DNA from: an uncultured Sanguibacteroides sp.
GTDB taxonomy: Bacteria; Bacteroidota; Bacteroidia; Bacteroidales; Marinifilaceae
Direction: 5' to 3'
NCBI RefSeq assembly: GCF_900543425.1
Contig: NZ_UQRQ01000022.1
Span: 1-53,864, forward strand
Length of the DNA: 53,864 nt
The notes under the pieces are model-generated. The model saw only the letters and a list, made by a program, of their open reading frames with translations, did not search any database and was not told the DNA's origin. Shown in pieces: positions 8,260-15,617 of this stretch (positions are counted from its first letter, which is position 1; every line of letters begins with the position of its first letter). The translations under genes were made by a program, and so were the position numbers.

Positions 8260-9412
8260 ACCGAGTCGTTTGATCGTTATAATTTATTGTAATACCGATA
8301 CCGTAATTATAAAGGAAGTTGTAATCACTTATTCCCCGGTACTGTTTTGTTAAACTGTACGGGTCAGGCACTTGAAACCACGGAGCCCTTTTTGATATTC
8401 GATCGTCCTGCTTTAGCACATCTGTCGCAAAATCTCCGCAATTATTGGTTAATAACGAGTATTTTTTTCTCTCTTTATTCTCGTTTTCTTTTAACCTGCT
8501 TTGCGCAAAAGAATTCATCTCGTCAAACTTGTCGCTTTCAAAATAAAATCCGGATGCGTCATATACTTTTCCTTTTTTCTTTCCACTTTGTTCTGAAATA
8601 AATTTTATCACTTTATTCAAGGATTCGGCTGTAGGCCTGTTATTTTTGTCCATTATTACATTAGGAACAGAATAATGATTCACGAAACCTAATTGTGCGA
8701 TATCGTATCTACCGTATTCATAATATTTTGTAACACCTGTCTTGTTATTTATCAATAACACCCCCGCGTGTCCCGTGTACGGTATCCCTCCCGCTGGATA
8801 ATCTTTCCACACGAGTAAAACTCCATCCATCCCGTTTGGATCAAAAGCATTTATCGGGTTATTATAACAATAAACATAGGGAGTTAATGAAAAATACTTT
8901 TCCGTCAGTATATCTACACAGAACCACCGCCCGAGTTCGGCGTCGTACATCCGGGCACCGTAATCGAGGAAACCGAGGTTACCCGTGGTCTGATCTTCCT
9001 TGCCGTTGTATTTGTAACGGTTTCCGCCTTGCTGGGCGTAATCAGCCCGGACGTGTCTCGCACCGAAAGGGTAGTAGTCGTTTCGCTCCTTCACGGTTCC
9101 CGACTGATCCACGATGCTCCTGACGCTACCGAGGTGATCCGTCAAGAAGTAACGAATCTCGGTACCGACACGGCTACCCGCCGCAACAAGAATACGGCCG
9201 CTCGCCGTGGTTGCCCCTTCCAACTGTATCCCGGCGCTGTTTTTAACGTATGTCAAAGAACCCAAGTAATAGAATCCGTTACCGCTCGCGTCAGCTACCC
9301 TTAACTTCGTCCCGTCGGCCAAATAAGTGTAAGAAGCTTTTAGCGTGGTTCCGGTCTTTACTGATGATAACAAATTTAAAACATTATATTCATAATTCAA
9401 ATTTTTTGACTA
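8186..9412 (-). CDS. Displaced Rhs tip A': core plus papain-like toxin domain (copy of resident toxin A)
   Basis: The 404-residue frame (counted from a TTG at 9400) matches the last 404 residues of the complete Rhs protein at 11746-15600 almost without change. It has core motifs DHLGSVRSIVD, DYGARMYDAELGRWF and the boundary DPNG (187-190). The toxin-like domain has YTGHAGVLL (His about 211) and TNNCGDFATDVL (Cys about 321). A His before an NC motif is the order in circularly permuted NlpC/P60-papain folds (LRAT/YaeF-like), so peptidase, amidase or acyltransferase activity is possible. There is no ATG and no signal peptide. Homology to the full gene stops near 9412, where the frame is also interrupted. 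It is most likely a silent copy. Confidence 0.75.
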
Positions 9413-9420
9413 TCCTTATA

Positions 9421-9485
9421 AATTTTGGTAAAGACCGTCCAAGTTGTTCCCTTTTAGTAGCCTACTGCACCCGTCCCTCTGGATT
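9421..9485 (-). pseudogene. Short Rhs-like remnant between immunity B and tip A'
   Basis: On the minus strand the segment reads GVIQRDGCSRLLKGNN in one frame. Bases 9457-9482 match, apart from a 2-base indel and a few changes, the segment 33341-33363 on the other strand. There the reading VGNALYLPQDGCSRLYLHG resembles the Rhs stretch that normally precedes the DHLG core. It suggests a scrap of a second Rhs core family left by recombination. Confidence 0.35.
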
Positions 9486-9512
9486 ACCCCACGGCAACAG
9501 TCCCCGTGGGGT
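9486..9512. repeat. GC-rich inverted repeat
   Basis: ACCCCACGG (9486-9494) and CCGTGGGGT (9504-9512) form a perfect 9-bp stem with a 9-base loop. It lies between the true terminator of immunity gene B and the start of tip A' homology. No U-tract follows on either strand, so it could be a relic hairpin or recombination mark. Confidence 0.5.
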
Positions 9513-9531
9513 ATTACACGATAAATCCAAA

Positions 9532-9576
9532 TAAAAAATTAGTCCTGCATAACTTTACAATTATTACAGGACTAAT
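9532..9576 (-). terminator. Intrinsic terminator of immunity gene B
   Basis: Arms ATTAGTCCTG (9538-9547) and CAGGACTAAT (9567-9576) form a 10-bp stem. On the minus strand it is followed by TTTTTATTT (9537 downwards). It sits about 60 bases after the stop codon at 9637, a good position for a Rho-independent terminator. Confidence 0.75.
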
Positions 9577-9636
9577 CACTTTTTACAACTTGTTTTACGG
9601 TAACAAAAAATTAATTCTCGTTTGTAGCATCATTTT

Positions 9637-10182
9637 TTACCACTCGTACGCGGTAGTATCACTTCCAAGGAATTCAATTTTAACGTCAACATCGTGTTTC
9701 ACAAGGCAAGTGTCCGATTTTCCCACGTAATATATCACGATATTAGATGTCAAATCACGCAAAAAAGATTGTATATCTGGAAACTTTTCTTGATCTCGAT
9801 CATCGTAAAGTTTTTGTACATCATCGAGATTAAATTTTCCATAAAAAATATCTTTACTTTTGGGTTTTACTTGAACCGGATACCCAAAAAACACCAGAGT
9901 ATCTTTATTGTAAATACCGTAAAAAAAAGATTCTGGCCGTTTGTCGGTAGGAAAAAGAGTCTCTTCATTATCAATTAAAATACTCGTGTCCTTGTTGTTC
10001 TTCACCTCGAAACGATAAGAGACAAATATTGGTATTTGGTCTAACTCCTCATCCGGGTATTGATTCGTGCCAATATCGATAACAGATATCTCGATATCTT
10101 TCGTTTTCTGCTCTTTCTTAAAGTGACATCCCGTGTACGAAATAACGAGAAAAAGTAAAAATACAATTGTTAATGTTTTCAT
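9637..10182 (-). CDS. Candidate immunity lipoprotein B
   Basis: This 181-residue protein has a clear lipoprotein signal: MKTLTIVFLLFLVISYTGC, with Cys at residue 19 followed by HFKKEQK. The mature part is charged and beta-rich (IPIFVSYRFEVKNNKDTSI), with a second cysteine near KSDTCLVKHD. Its ATG overlaps the TGA of tip B (ATGA at 10179-10182), so toxin and lipoprotein are translationally coupled. Lipoprotein location implies that toxin B acts outside the cytoplasm. No family recognised; role inferred from position. Confidence 0.75.
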   Translation of the reverse strand: MKTLTIVFLLFLVISYTGCHFKKEQKTKDIEISVIDIGTNQYPDEELDQIPIFVSYRFEVKNNKDTSILIDNEETLFPTDKRPESFFYGIYNKDTLVFFGYPVQVKPKSKDIFYGKFNLDDVQKLYDDRDQEKFPDIQSFLRDLTSNIVIYYVGKSDTCLVKHDVDVKIEFLGSDTTAYEW

Positions 10183-11279
10183 TTTCGTTTATTTTCCATT
10201 TGATTATATATCTGCCTATAAAAAGTCCAGTCTAGATTTGACTTTTGTAGGTATCCTGAATAGTTTGTCATCATACCACTTTTAAACTCGTACGTGGTTT
10301 TTTTCCAAGATGGATGAAGCATTTGTAATTCATAGGCCTTATGATGAGTTTTAGTCTTGTCCGAGTAATGTTTAATCCCGTGTCCCGTGTATTCGTGAAC
10401 TCCCAACGTGTTCACTATATTCTCCACGTAAGTAAAATGTCGTTTTACAAATTTATTCATTTGATCTACGGAAATTTTAAACGTTTTTCGATTTTTGTAC
10501 CTACTCGTCAAAGCTAAACGAACCCCGTCTGACGGGTTATTATAACTATCTTTACCAAGCTTAACCGAAACCGCTTTGTTTTCCAGACGTGACATATCAT
10601 AGCCCGCCTCGGATAAAACATGCGAATAGATCTTGGAATATGCCTTAGCCGAAAGATTCACGTCTTGCATTCGCTTCATTTTCGAATCCCATTGATCATT
10701 TAAAATCACGTTCAAATAAGATTTCAACGTGGTTATATAAATTTGCCCGGAAAATCCTCCCTTGTCAACTCCCAAGAAATTACCTTGTGAATCATAATAA
10801 GGACTGTAAAACGCTCCATCGGGATCAATGTTTTTAATACAATTGTTCGCGCAATAATTATAAGAACTTAAAGAATAATACTTTTCGGCCATCGGGTCAA
10901 CACTGAACCAACGTCCCAGCTCGGCGTCGTACATCCGGGCACCGTAGTCGAGGAAACCGAGATTACCCGTGGTCTGATCTTCCTTGCCGTTGTATTTTAG
11001 ACGGTTGGTGGGATCCACGTTACCGCCCGACTGGCTGTATCTCGTGCCGAAGGGGTAGTAGTCGTTTCGCTCCTTCACAGTTCCCGTTTGGTCAACGATG
11101 CTCCTGACGCTACCGAGGTGATCCGTCAGGAAGTAACGAATATCGTTACCCGTGCGGCTTCCCGTTCCGACCAACACCCGGCCACTCGACGTGATTGCGC
11201 CTTCCAACTGTATCCCGGCACTGTTTTTAACGTATGTCAAAGAACCCAAGTAATAGAATCCGTTACCGCTCGCATCCAC
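10179..11279 (-). CDS. Displaced Rhs tip B: core plus putative metal-dependent toxin domain
   Basis: The 366-residue frame starts at a GTG with no signal peptide. Residues 1-155 are Rhs core (DHLGSVRSIVD about 53-63, DYGARMYDAELGRWFSVDP about 111-129, IDPDG 151-155). The unique domain begins FYSPYYDSQGNFLGVDKGG and contains VHEYTGHGIKHYSD (His295, Glu296, His300, His304) followed by more histidines (HHKAYELQMLHPSW). HExxxH is spaced one residue wider than the classical HExxH zinc-protease motif, so a metallohydrolase is plausible but unproven. It is followed by lipoprotein immunity B with a 4-base overlap. Like tip C it opens beside a truncated terminator of immunity gene A, so it is probably a silent cassette unless recombined. 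Confidence 0.75.
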   Translation of the reverse strand: MDASGNGFYYLGSLTYVKNSAGIQLEGAITSSGRVLVGTGSRTGNDIRYFLTDHLGSVRSIVDQTGTVKERNDYYPFGTRYSQSGGNVDPTNRLKYNGKEDQTTGNLGFLDYGARMYDAELGRWFSVDPMAEKYYSLSSYNYCANNCIKNIDPDGAFYSPYYDSQGNFLGVDKGGFSGQIYITTLKSYLNVILNDQWDSKMKRMQDVNLSAKAYSKIYSHVLSEAGYDMSRLENKAVSVKLGKDSYNNPSDGVRLALTSRYKNRKTFKISVDQMNKFVKRHFTYVENIVNTLGVHEYTGHGIKHYSDKTKTHHKAYELQMLHPSWKKTTYEFKSGMMTNYSGYLQKSNLDWTFYRQIYNQMENKRK

Positions 11280-11297
11280 TACCCTTAACTTCGTTTT

Positions 11298-11337
11298 GGA
11301 CGGTTCTTAAGTGTCAAAATCAACTAAAGAACCGTCC
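11298..11337. terminator. Terminator hairpin behind immunity gene A, cut at its U-tract by tip B
   Basis: This is the same 11-bp stem and 18-base loop as at 7738-7777 (offset 3560). On the minus strand the sequence switches from the stem directly to AAAACGAAG, the first bases of Rhs core homology. The original U-tract has apparently been replaced at the recombination joint. Confidence 0.6.
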
Positions 11338-11378
11338 TTTTAGGCTAATACAAATCTTTTCGTGGTTTTATGAAGTAA

Positions 11379-11819
11379 TCACTTCTTTTTTTTAAACACG
11401 ACATTTGGATTCTTTTCATACATTTGGGGTATGAATAGTATTCTTACCCCGTCAAAACCACTAATTACCCCGTGGAGTTTTTCTATGGAGTATTTTTCTT
11501 GCACAGACAGGGAATCCAATATAAATATACCATTTTCACGAATATCTCCAGTTGCATCAAAATAGCAGCGAACGTAGAATTGATTCGGAATAGTTGTCGT
11601 GTCCATGTCTATCCAAGTCCCACCATCTATTCCACCATGCCATATGGCAGATTCCGGGATACCCGGTTCTCTTGGAGGCGCCTCTACTTTTTTGCTATTC
11701 CAACAACAAACACATAGTAAGGATATTAAAATAAACAGAATTGCACTACTTTTCTTTACCGTACCACAACCGTTGCCACCAGTTTTGTTCCGAGCTTGTT
11801 TTTTTCTCTTTTTCATCAT
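11379..11819 (-). CDS. Candidate immunity lipoprotein A for the resident Rhs toxin
   Basis: This 146-residue protein follows the complete Rhs gene and overlaps its 3' end by 74 bases in another frame. The N-terminus is very basic, then comes a hydrophobic stretch ending LLCVCC, a likely lipoprotein or membrane signal. The mature part has IWHGGIDGGTWIDMD and RILFIPQMYEKNP. No other start codon precedes the hydrophobic segment, which supports the overlapping start. As the gene directly behind the only Rhs gene with a signal peptide and full shell, this is the likely active immunity protein. It would protect the envelope from the papain-like toxin domain; that function is inferred. Confidence 0.78.
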   Translation of the reverse strand: MMKKRKKQARNKTGGNGCGTVKKSSAILFILISLLCVCCWNSKKVEAPPREPGIPESAIWHGGIDGGTWIDMDTTTIPNQFYVRCYFDATGDIRENGIFILDSLSVQEKYSIEKLHGVISGFDGVRILFIPQMYEKNPNVVFKKKK

Positions 11820-14800
11820 ACCGAGTCGTTTGATCGTTATAATTTATTGTAATACCGATACCGTAATTATAAAGGAAGTTGTAATCACTTATTCCCCGGT
11901 ACTGTTTTGTTAAACTGTACGGGTCAGGCACTTGAAACCACGGAGCCCTTTTTGATATTCGATCGTCCTGCTTTAGCACATCTGTCGCAAAATCTCCGCA
12001 ATTATTGGTTAATAACGAGTATTTTTTTCTCTCTTTATTCTCGTTTTCTTTTAACCTGCTTTGCGCAAAAGAATTCATCTCGTCAAACTTGTCGCTTTCA
12101 AAATAAAATCCGGATGCGTCATATACTTTTCCTTTTTTCTTTCCACTTTGTTCTGAAATAAATTTTATCACTTTATTCAAGGATTCGGCTGTAGGCCTGT
12201 TATTTTTGTCCATTATTACATTAGGAACAGAATAATGATTCACGAAACCTAATTGTGCGATATCGTATCTACCGTATTCATAATATTTTGTAACACCTGT
12301 CTTGTTATTTATCAATAACACCCCCGCGTGTCCCGTGTACGGTATCCCTCCCGCTGGATAATCTTTCCACACGAGTAAAACTCCATCCATCCCGTTTGGA
12401 TCAAAAGCATTTATCGGGTTATTATAACAATAAACATAGGGAGTTAATGAAAAATACTTTTCCGTCAGTATATCTACACAGAACCACCGCCCGAGTTCGG
12501 CGTCGTACATCCGGGCACCGTAATCGAGGAAACCGAGGTTACCCGTGGTCTGATCTTCCTTGCCGTTGTATTTGTAACGGTTTCCGCCTTGCTGGGCGTA
12601 ATCAGCCCGGACGTGTCTCGCACCGAAAGGGTAGTAGTCGTTTCGCTCCTTCACGGTTCCCGACTGATCCACGATGCTCCTGACGCTACCGAGGTGATCC
12701 GTCAAGAAGTAACGAATCTCGGTACCGACACGGCTACCCGCCGCAACAAGAATACGGCCGCTCGCCGTGGTTGCCCCTTCCAACTGTATCCCGGCGCTGT
12801 TTTTAACGTATGTCAAAGAACCCAAGTAATAGAATCCGTTACCGCTCGCGTCAGCTACCCTTAACTTCGTCCCGTCGGCCAAATAAGTGTAGGAAGCTTT
12901 TAGCGTGGTTCCGGCCTTTACTGCTGATAACAAATTTAAAACATTATATTCAAAATTCAAACTTTTTCGACTGTCATTTATCATGTTCCCGTTGGGGTCG
13001 TGAGAGTAGGTCCCGGTAACCCCGTTTTTGGTCAGGCCGGTCAATCGATTTCCCGTGTAAGTGTAGGCCAGCGTCGAGGCGGATACTCCCGTCCGGGTTA
13101 GGGTCAGGATGTTGCCGTTACGATCGTAGGTCAATCCCTTCTCGTCATAAGCGTTGTTCCCGGAGAGGGCTGTCCATGCCGTTCCGCCCTGGTAATGAAC
13201 GCTGCCTGACAGACGGTTTAAACTGTCGTAAGAGAGAGCGTACATCACGGGAGCCGTGGTCCCGTTTTTCCATTCCCACTCGCTGATGTCACCGTTGTAG
13301 TACTTTTTCCCGGAAGCACCGAGGGCGGTCGTCTCGTAACGCAAGGTCATGGTAAAAGGGGTACTGGTCTTGGAGGTCAGCCATCCCCGAACGTTGTAGG
13401 TCATCGTCTCGGAGAGGAAGGTGGCTCCCGTCTTGTACTTGTTCGTCTTTAACCGTCCAACGGCGTCATACTCGTGTTGCACCACGGCGGGAGTTCCACC
13501 GTTCAGGGTGCTGCTCGAGGAAAGAAGACGGCCCCGGCGATCGTACGTGTTCACCGTCTCCAGCACGTCGCTTCCCGTGGCGCTATAACCGTGGGCTTCA
13601 CGGGTTTTCAGGACGTTCCCGGCGAAATTGTAGGTCATGTCGACCCGGCTCTTGTAACCGAGGAGGTTGTCGCTCGCTGTCTGGATAACCCGGCCGAGGT
13701 CGTCGTAATAGGTGGTGGAAGTGAGCCAGGTGCCCGTGCCGAGGACACGTGTCTTCACGCTCGTGACCTTGCCCCCGGTTCTCGTGCCCGGGGCGGTGGC
13801 GTACCCGGCGGTAGCGACAAAGGGAATCGCTATCACGTTACCGCTGGCAGGATACGTGTCATACACCGTGTATTTCAGGGCCGTTCTCGTCCCCGCCGGG
13901 ATGTAGCCCGAGCTGGCGGAGGCCGCTGTTTGAAGAGCGGCATGAGTGGTAGCCGCCGACAAGATCACCTCGCCGGATTCCACCTCCCGGTTGAGAGCAT
14001 CGTAAAGGGAGTAACTCCACCTTTTCGTGTCCTCGGCCCGTTGCTTACCGTCCTGGCTCATCACGAGTCGATCACGCTTGTCATACACCAGGTAGACGGG
14101 ATCACATCCCGGTAATTTCTTCTCCGTCACGCGGCCCTTACCGTCATAAGCGTAGTAATAACCGTAAAGACCCGTTATGCCTGCTGTCAAAGGACCTCGA
14201 GCATTCGCCTCGGGCGATAGCACGTGTCGTAAGCGTCCCAGGTCGTCGTACACGTTGCTGGTGGCCAGGCGTTGCCCGGAGAGATACGCCACGCTCTCGA
14301 TCACTTCCCCTTTCGCGTTGGTGAAAGTCTCCGTGATGTTGCCGTCCTCGTCGGTGGTTCTCTCCCGCGAGAGGGAGTTAACCGGGTAATATCCCCCGTC
14401 GACCAGTGCCCCCGTGGCGTCGACCTTCCAGCGGCGTACCTCGTTGGCCGTGTTGGTACCGTAATAGCGTGTCAGGTATTTCGCGGCCTGGTGCCAGCTT
14501 TTTCCCGGTCCAGTCTCGGTCAACACTCGCCCGAGAGGACTTGTCTCGAAGGTCGAGAAGCTAAACGCGAAATTACTCTCGTCCGTCCCGTAAGCGTTTC
14601 CCCAGCGGGAGGCGAAAAGGTTCTTATCGAGGTAAGTTCCGGTACCGACCGTGCTCTCGAGCGGCAGAAACTTTTTTTCCTCCCGACCCAGTTTACCGAA
14701 ACCGAAGGGAGTGACGATGTCCTTCCCGGCAGGAGAGGCAGCCACGGAGACTAATTGTTTGGAGCGTCCGCCGGGTCCGGTGTAAAGCACGTCGTCCACC

Positions 14801-15600
14801 CGCTTGATCCGGTTGGAGGTGACAGTTTCCGTGTCGTAACGACCGCTGATCACCTGGTCCATTCCCGCGGTGTAGAGTTTACCGTCGTAGTGACAAACCG
14901 TCACGCTACCGACCATCGCGATGGTTTCTATATCCAATGTAGCCTTTATCTCGTACACGCCGGCTTCTCTCACCTTAAACTCGATGGGATGATCCAGATA
15001 ACACTCCCATTTTTCCTTTTCTATCTCTTCGGCCTGAGCGTCATCGGGCCATTCCGGAAATAGACTCAGATCCGGATTGGCAGGCCCGTAAAGATACGCC
15101 ACTTGTACCCCGTCACGGTAAAGACCGTACTTTACACCCGGTTCGGTGCCCGACAATCGAATAACGACCGAGACCGTGTCGACCACGACACCACCTCCCG
15201 ATACCCGGAACCGTTGCAGGTTACCGTATCTCCCTTTTTGTCGGAGATACAATGAAGTTTGAGCCAACTTCAATCGATATTCTTTATAATATTCTCCTGT
15301 CAATCTCGGTATCGTCAAAGTTATTTCTCCCGAATATCCTGCCTCTTCTCCTTCTACCACCGAGATCGTGGCCGAAGAAAAGGGTGTACCTTGATACTTT
15401 TGTCGCAAAGCGGTCTGAATATTAGCGGCACTTGCATAATCCGATGTAAAATAATTGATCTTTACCGTTCCCCCACTCTGAGGAAGAACAATACGTTCCG
15501 GGGTGAATTGAACGATTTTATCCAAATGAACCAGAACTCCCTGACCTGCCACGATACAGTGGACGAGCAGCAAGCAAAATAATATGTATATCGTTTTCAT
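11746..15600 (-). CDS. Full-length exported Rhs protein with papain-like C-terminal toxin domain A
   Basis: The product is 1284 residues. A Sec signal peptide (MKTIYILFCLLLVHCIVAGQ) precedes a beta-rich N-terminal region of the DUF6443 kind found before Bacteroidetes Rhs shells. Many YD repeats follow (VYDDLGRLRHVLSP, TYNFAGNVLKTREA, TYDRNGNILTLTR). Then come the Rhs core (DHLGSVRSIVD about 968-978, DYGARMYDAELGRWF about 1026-1040) and the boundary DPNG at 1067-1070. The variable domain (1071-1284) has His about 1091 (YTGHAGVLL) and Cys about 1201 (NNCGDFATDVL), the order of permuted papain/NlpC-P60 folds. It starts 17 bp after the YD-repeat gene at 15618-19649. It is the expression copy of the array; tips A', B and C downstream share its core. 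Confidence 0.88.
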   Translation of the reverse strand: MKTIYILFCLLLVHCIVAGQGVLVHLDKIVQFTPERIVLPQSGGTVKINYFTSDYASAANIQTALRQKYQGTPFSSATISVVEGEEAGYSGEITLTIPRLTGEYYKEYRLKLAQTSLYLRQKGRYGNLQRFRVSGGGVVVDTVSVVIRLSGTEPGVKYGLYRDGVQVAYLYGPANPDLSLFPEWPDDAQAEEIEKEKWECYLDHPIEFKVREAGVYEIKATLDIETIAMVGSVTVCHYDGKLYTAGMDQVISGRYDTETVTSNRIKRVDDVLYTGPGGRSKQLVSVAASPAGKDIVTPFGFGKLGREEKKFLPLESTVGTGTYLDKNLFASRWGNAYGTDESNFAFSFSTFETSPLGRVLTETGPGKSWHQAAKYLTRYYGTNTANEVRRWKVDATGALVDGGYYPVNSLSRERTTDEDGNITETFTNAKGEVIESVAYLSGQRLATSNVYDDLGRLRHVLSPEANARGPLTAGITGLYGYYYAYDGKGRVTEKKLPGCDPVYLVYDKRDRLVMSQDGKQRAEDTKRWSYSLYDALNREVESGEVILSAATTHAALQTAASASSGYIPAGTRTALKYTVYDTYPASGNVIAIPFVATAGYATAPGTRTGGKVTSVKTRVLGTGTWLTSTTYYDDLGRVIQTASDNLLGYKSRVDMTYNFAGNVLKTREAHGYSATGSDVLETVNTYDRRGRLLSSSSTLNGGTPAVVQHEYDAVGRLKTNKYKTGATFLSETMTYNVRGWLTSKTSTPFTMTLRYETTALGASGKKYYNGDISEWEWKNGTTAPVMYALSYDSLNRLSGSVHYQGGTAWTALSGNNAYDEKGLTYDRNGNILTLTRTGVSASTLAYTYTGNRLTGLTKNGVTGTYSHDPNGNMINDSRKSLNFEYNVLNLLSAVKAGTTLKASYTYLADGTKLRVADASGNGFYYLGSLTYVKNSAGIQLEGATTASGRILVAAGSRVGTEIRYFLTDHLGSVRSIVDQSGTVKERNDYYPFGARHVRADYAQQGGNRYKYNGKEDQTTGNLGFLDYGARMYDAELGRWFCVDILTEKYFSLTPYVYCYNNPINAFDPNGMDGVLLVWKDYPAGGIPYTGHAGVLLINNKTGVTKYYEYGRYDIAQLGFVNHYSVPNVIMDKNNRPTAESLNKVIKFISEQSGKKKGKVYDASGFYFESDKFDEMNSFAQSRLKENENKERKKYSLLTNNCGDFATDVLKQDDRISKRAPWFQVPDPYSLTKQYRGISDYNFLYNYGIGITINYNDQTTRYDEKEKKTSSEQNWWQRLWYGKEK

Positions 15601-15617
15601 GATCTTGTTTTTTACGA

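Larger units (their letters stand above)
7445..9331. repeat. Direct repeat, left copy (~1.9 kb, partner at 11005-12891)
   Basis: From about 7445 to 9331 the sequence matches 11005-12891 at a constant offset of 3560, with no difference I could find by eye. Differences appear on both sides: 7444 and leftwards in the core of tips C and B, and from 9332 in the core of tip A' versus the full gene. The block spans the start of one tip core, the terminator junction, immunity gene A and the whole of toxin A with its core. Confidence 0.85.
11005..12891. repeat. Direct repeat, right copy (~1.9 kb, partner at 7445-9331)
   Basis: Right copy of the block described at 7445-9331. It includes the 3' end of the full-length Rhs gene from about 90 bases upstream of the DHLG core to the stop, all of immunity gene A, the cut terminator and the first ~275 bases of tip B. 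Apparent identity implies recent duplication or ongoing gene conversion. Confidence 0.85.

Noticed and set aside
7720..11360. Insertion sequence or transposon as cause of the 3560-bp duplication
   Set aside because: No transposase, terminal inverted repeats or target duplications are visible; ends of the repeat lie inside Rhs core, which favours homologous recombination.
13474..14754. Long plus-strand frames (213 and 160 codons) opposite the full Rhs gene
   Set aside because: The high-GC Rhs coding strand leaves the antisense frame open; composition is Arg/Gly/His-rich without domains, typical of shadows.
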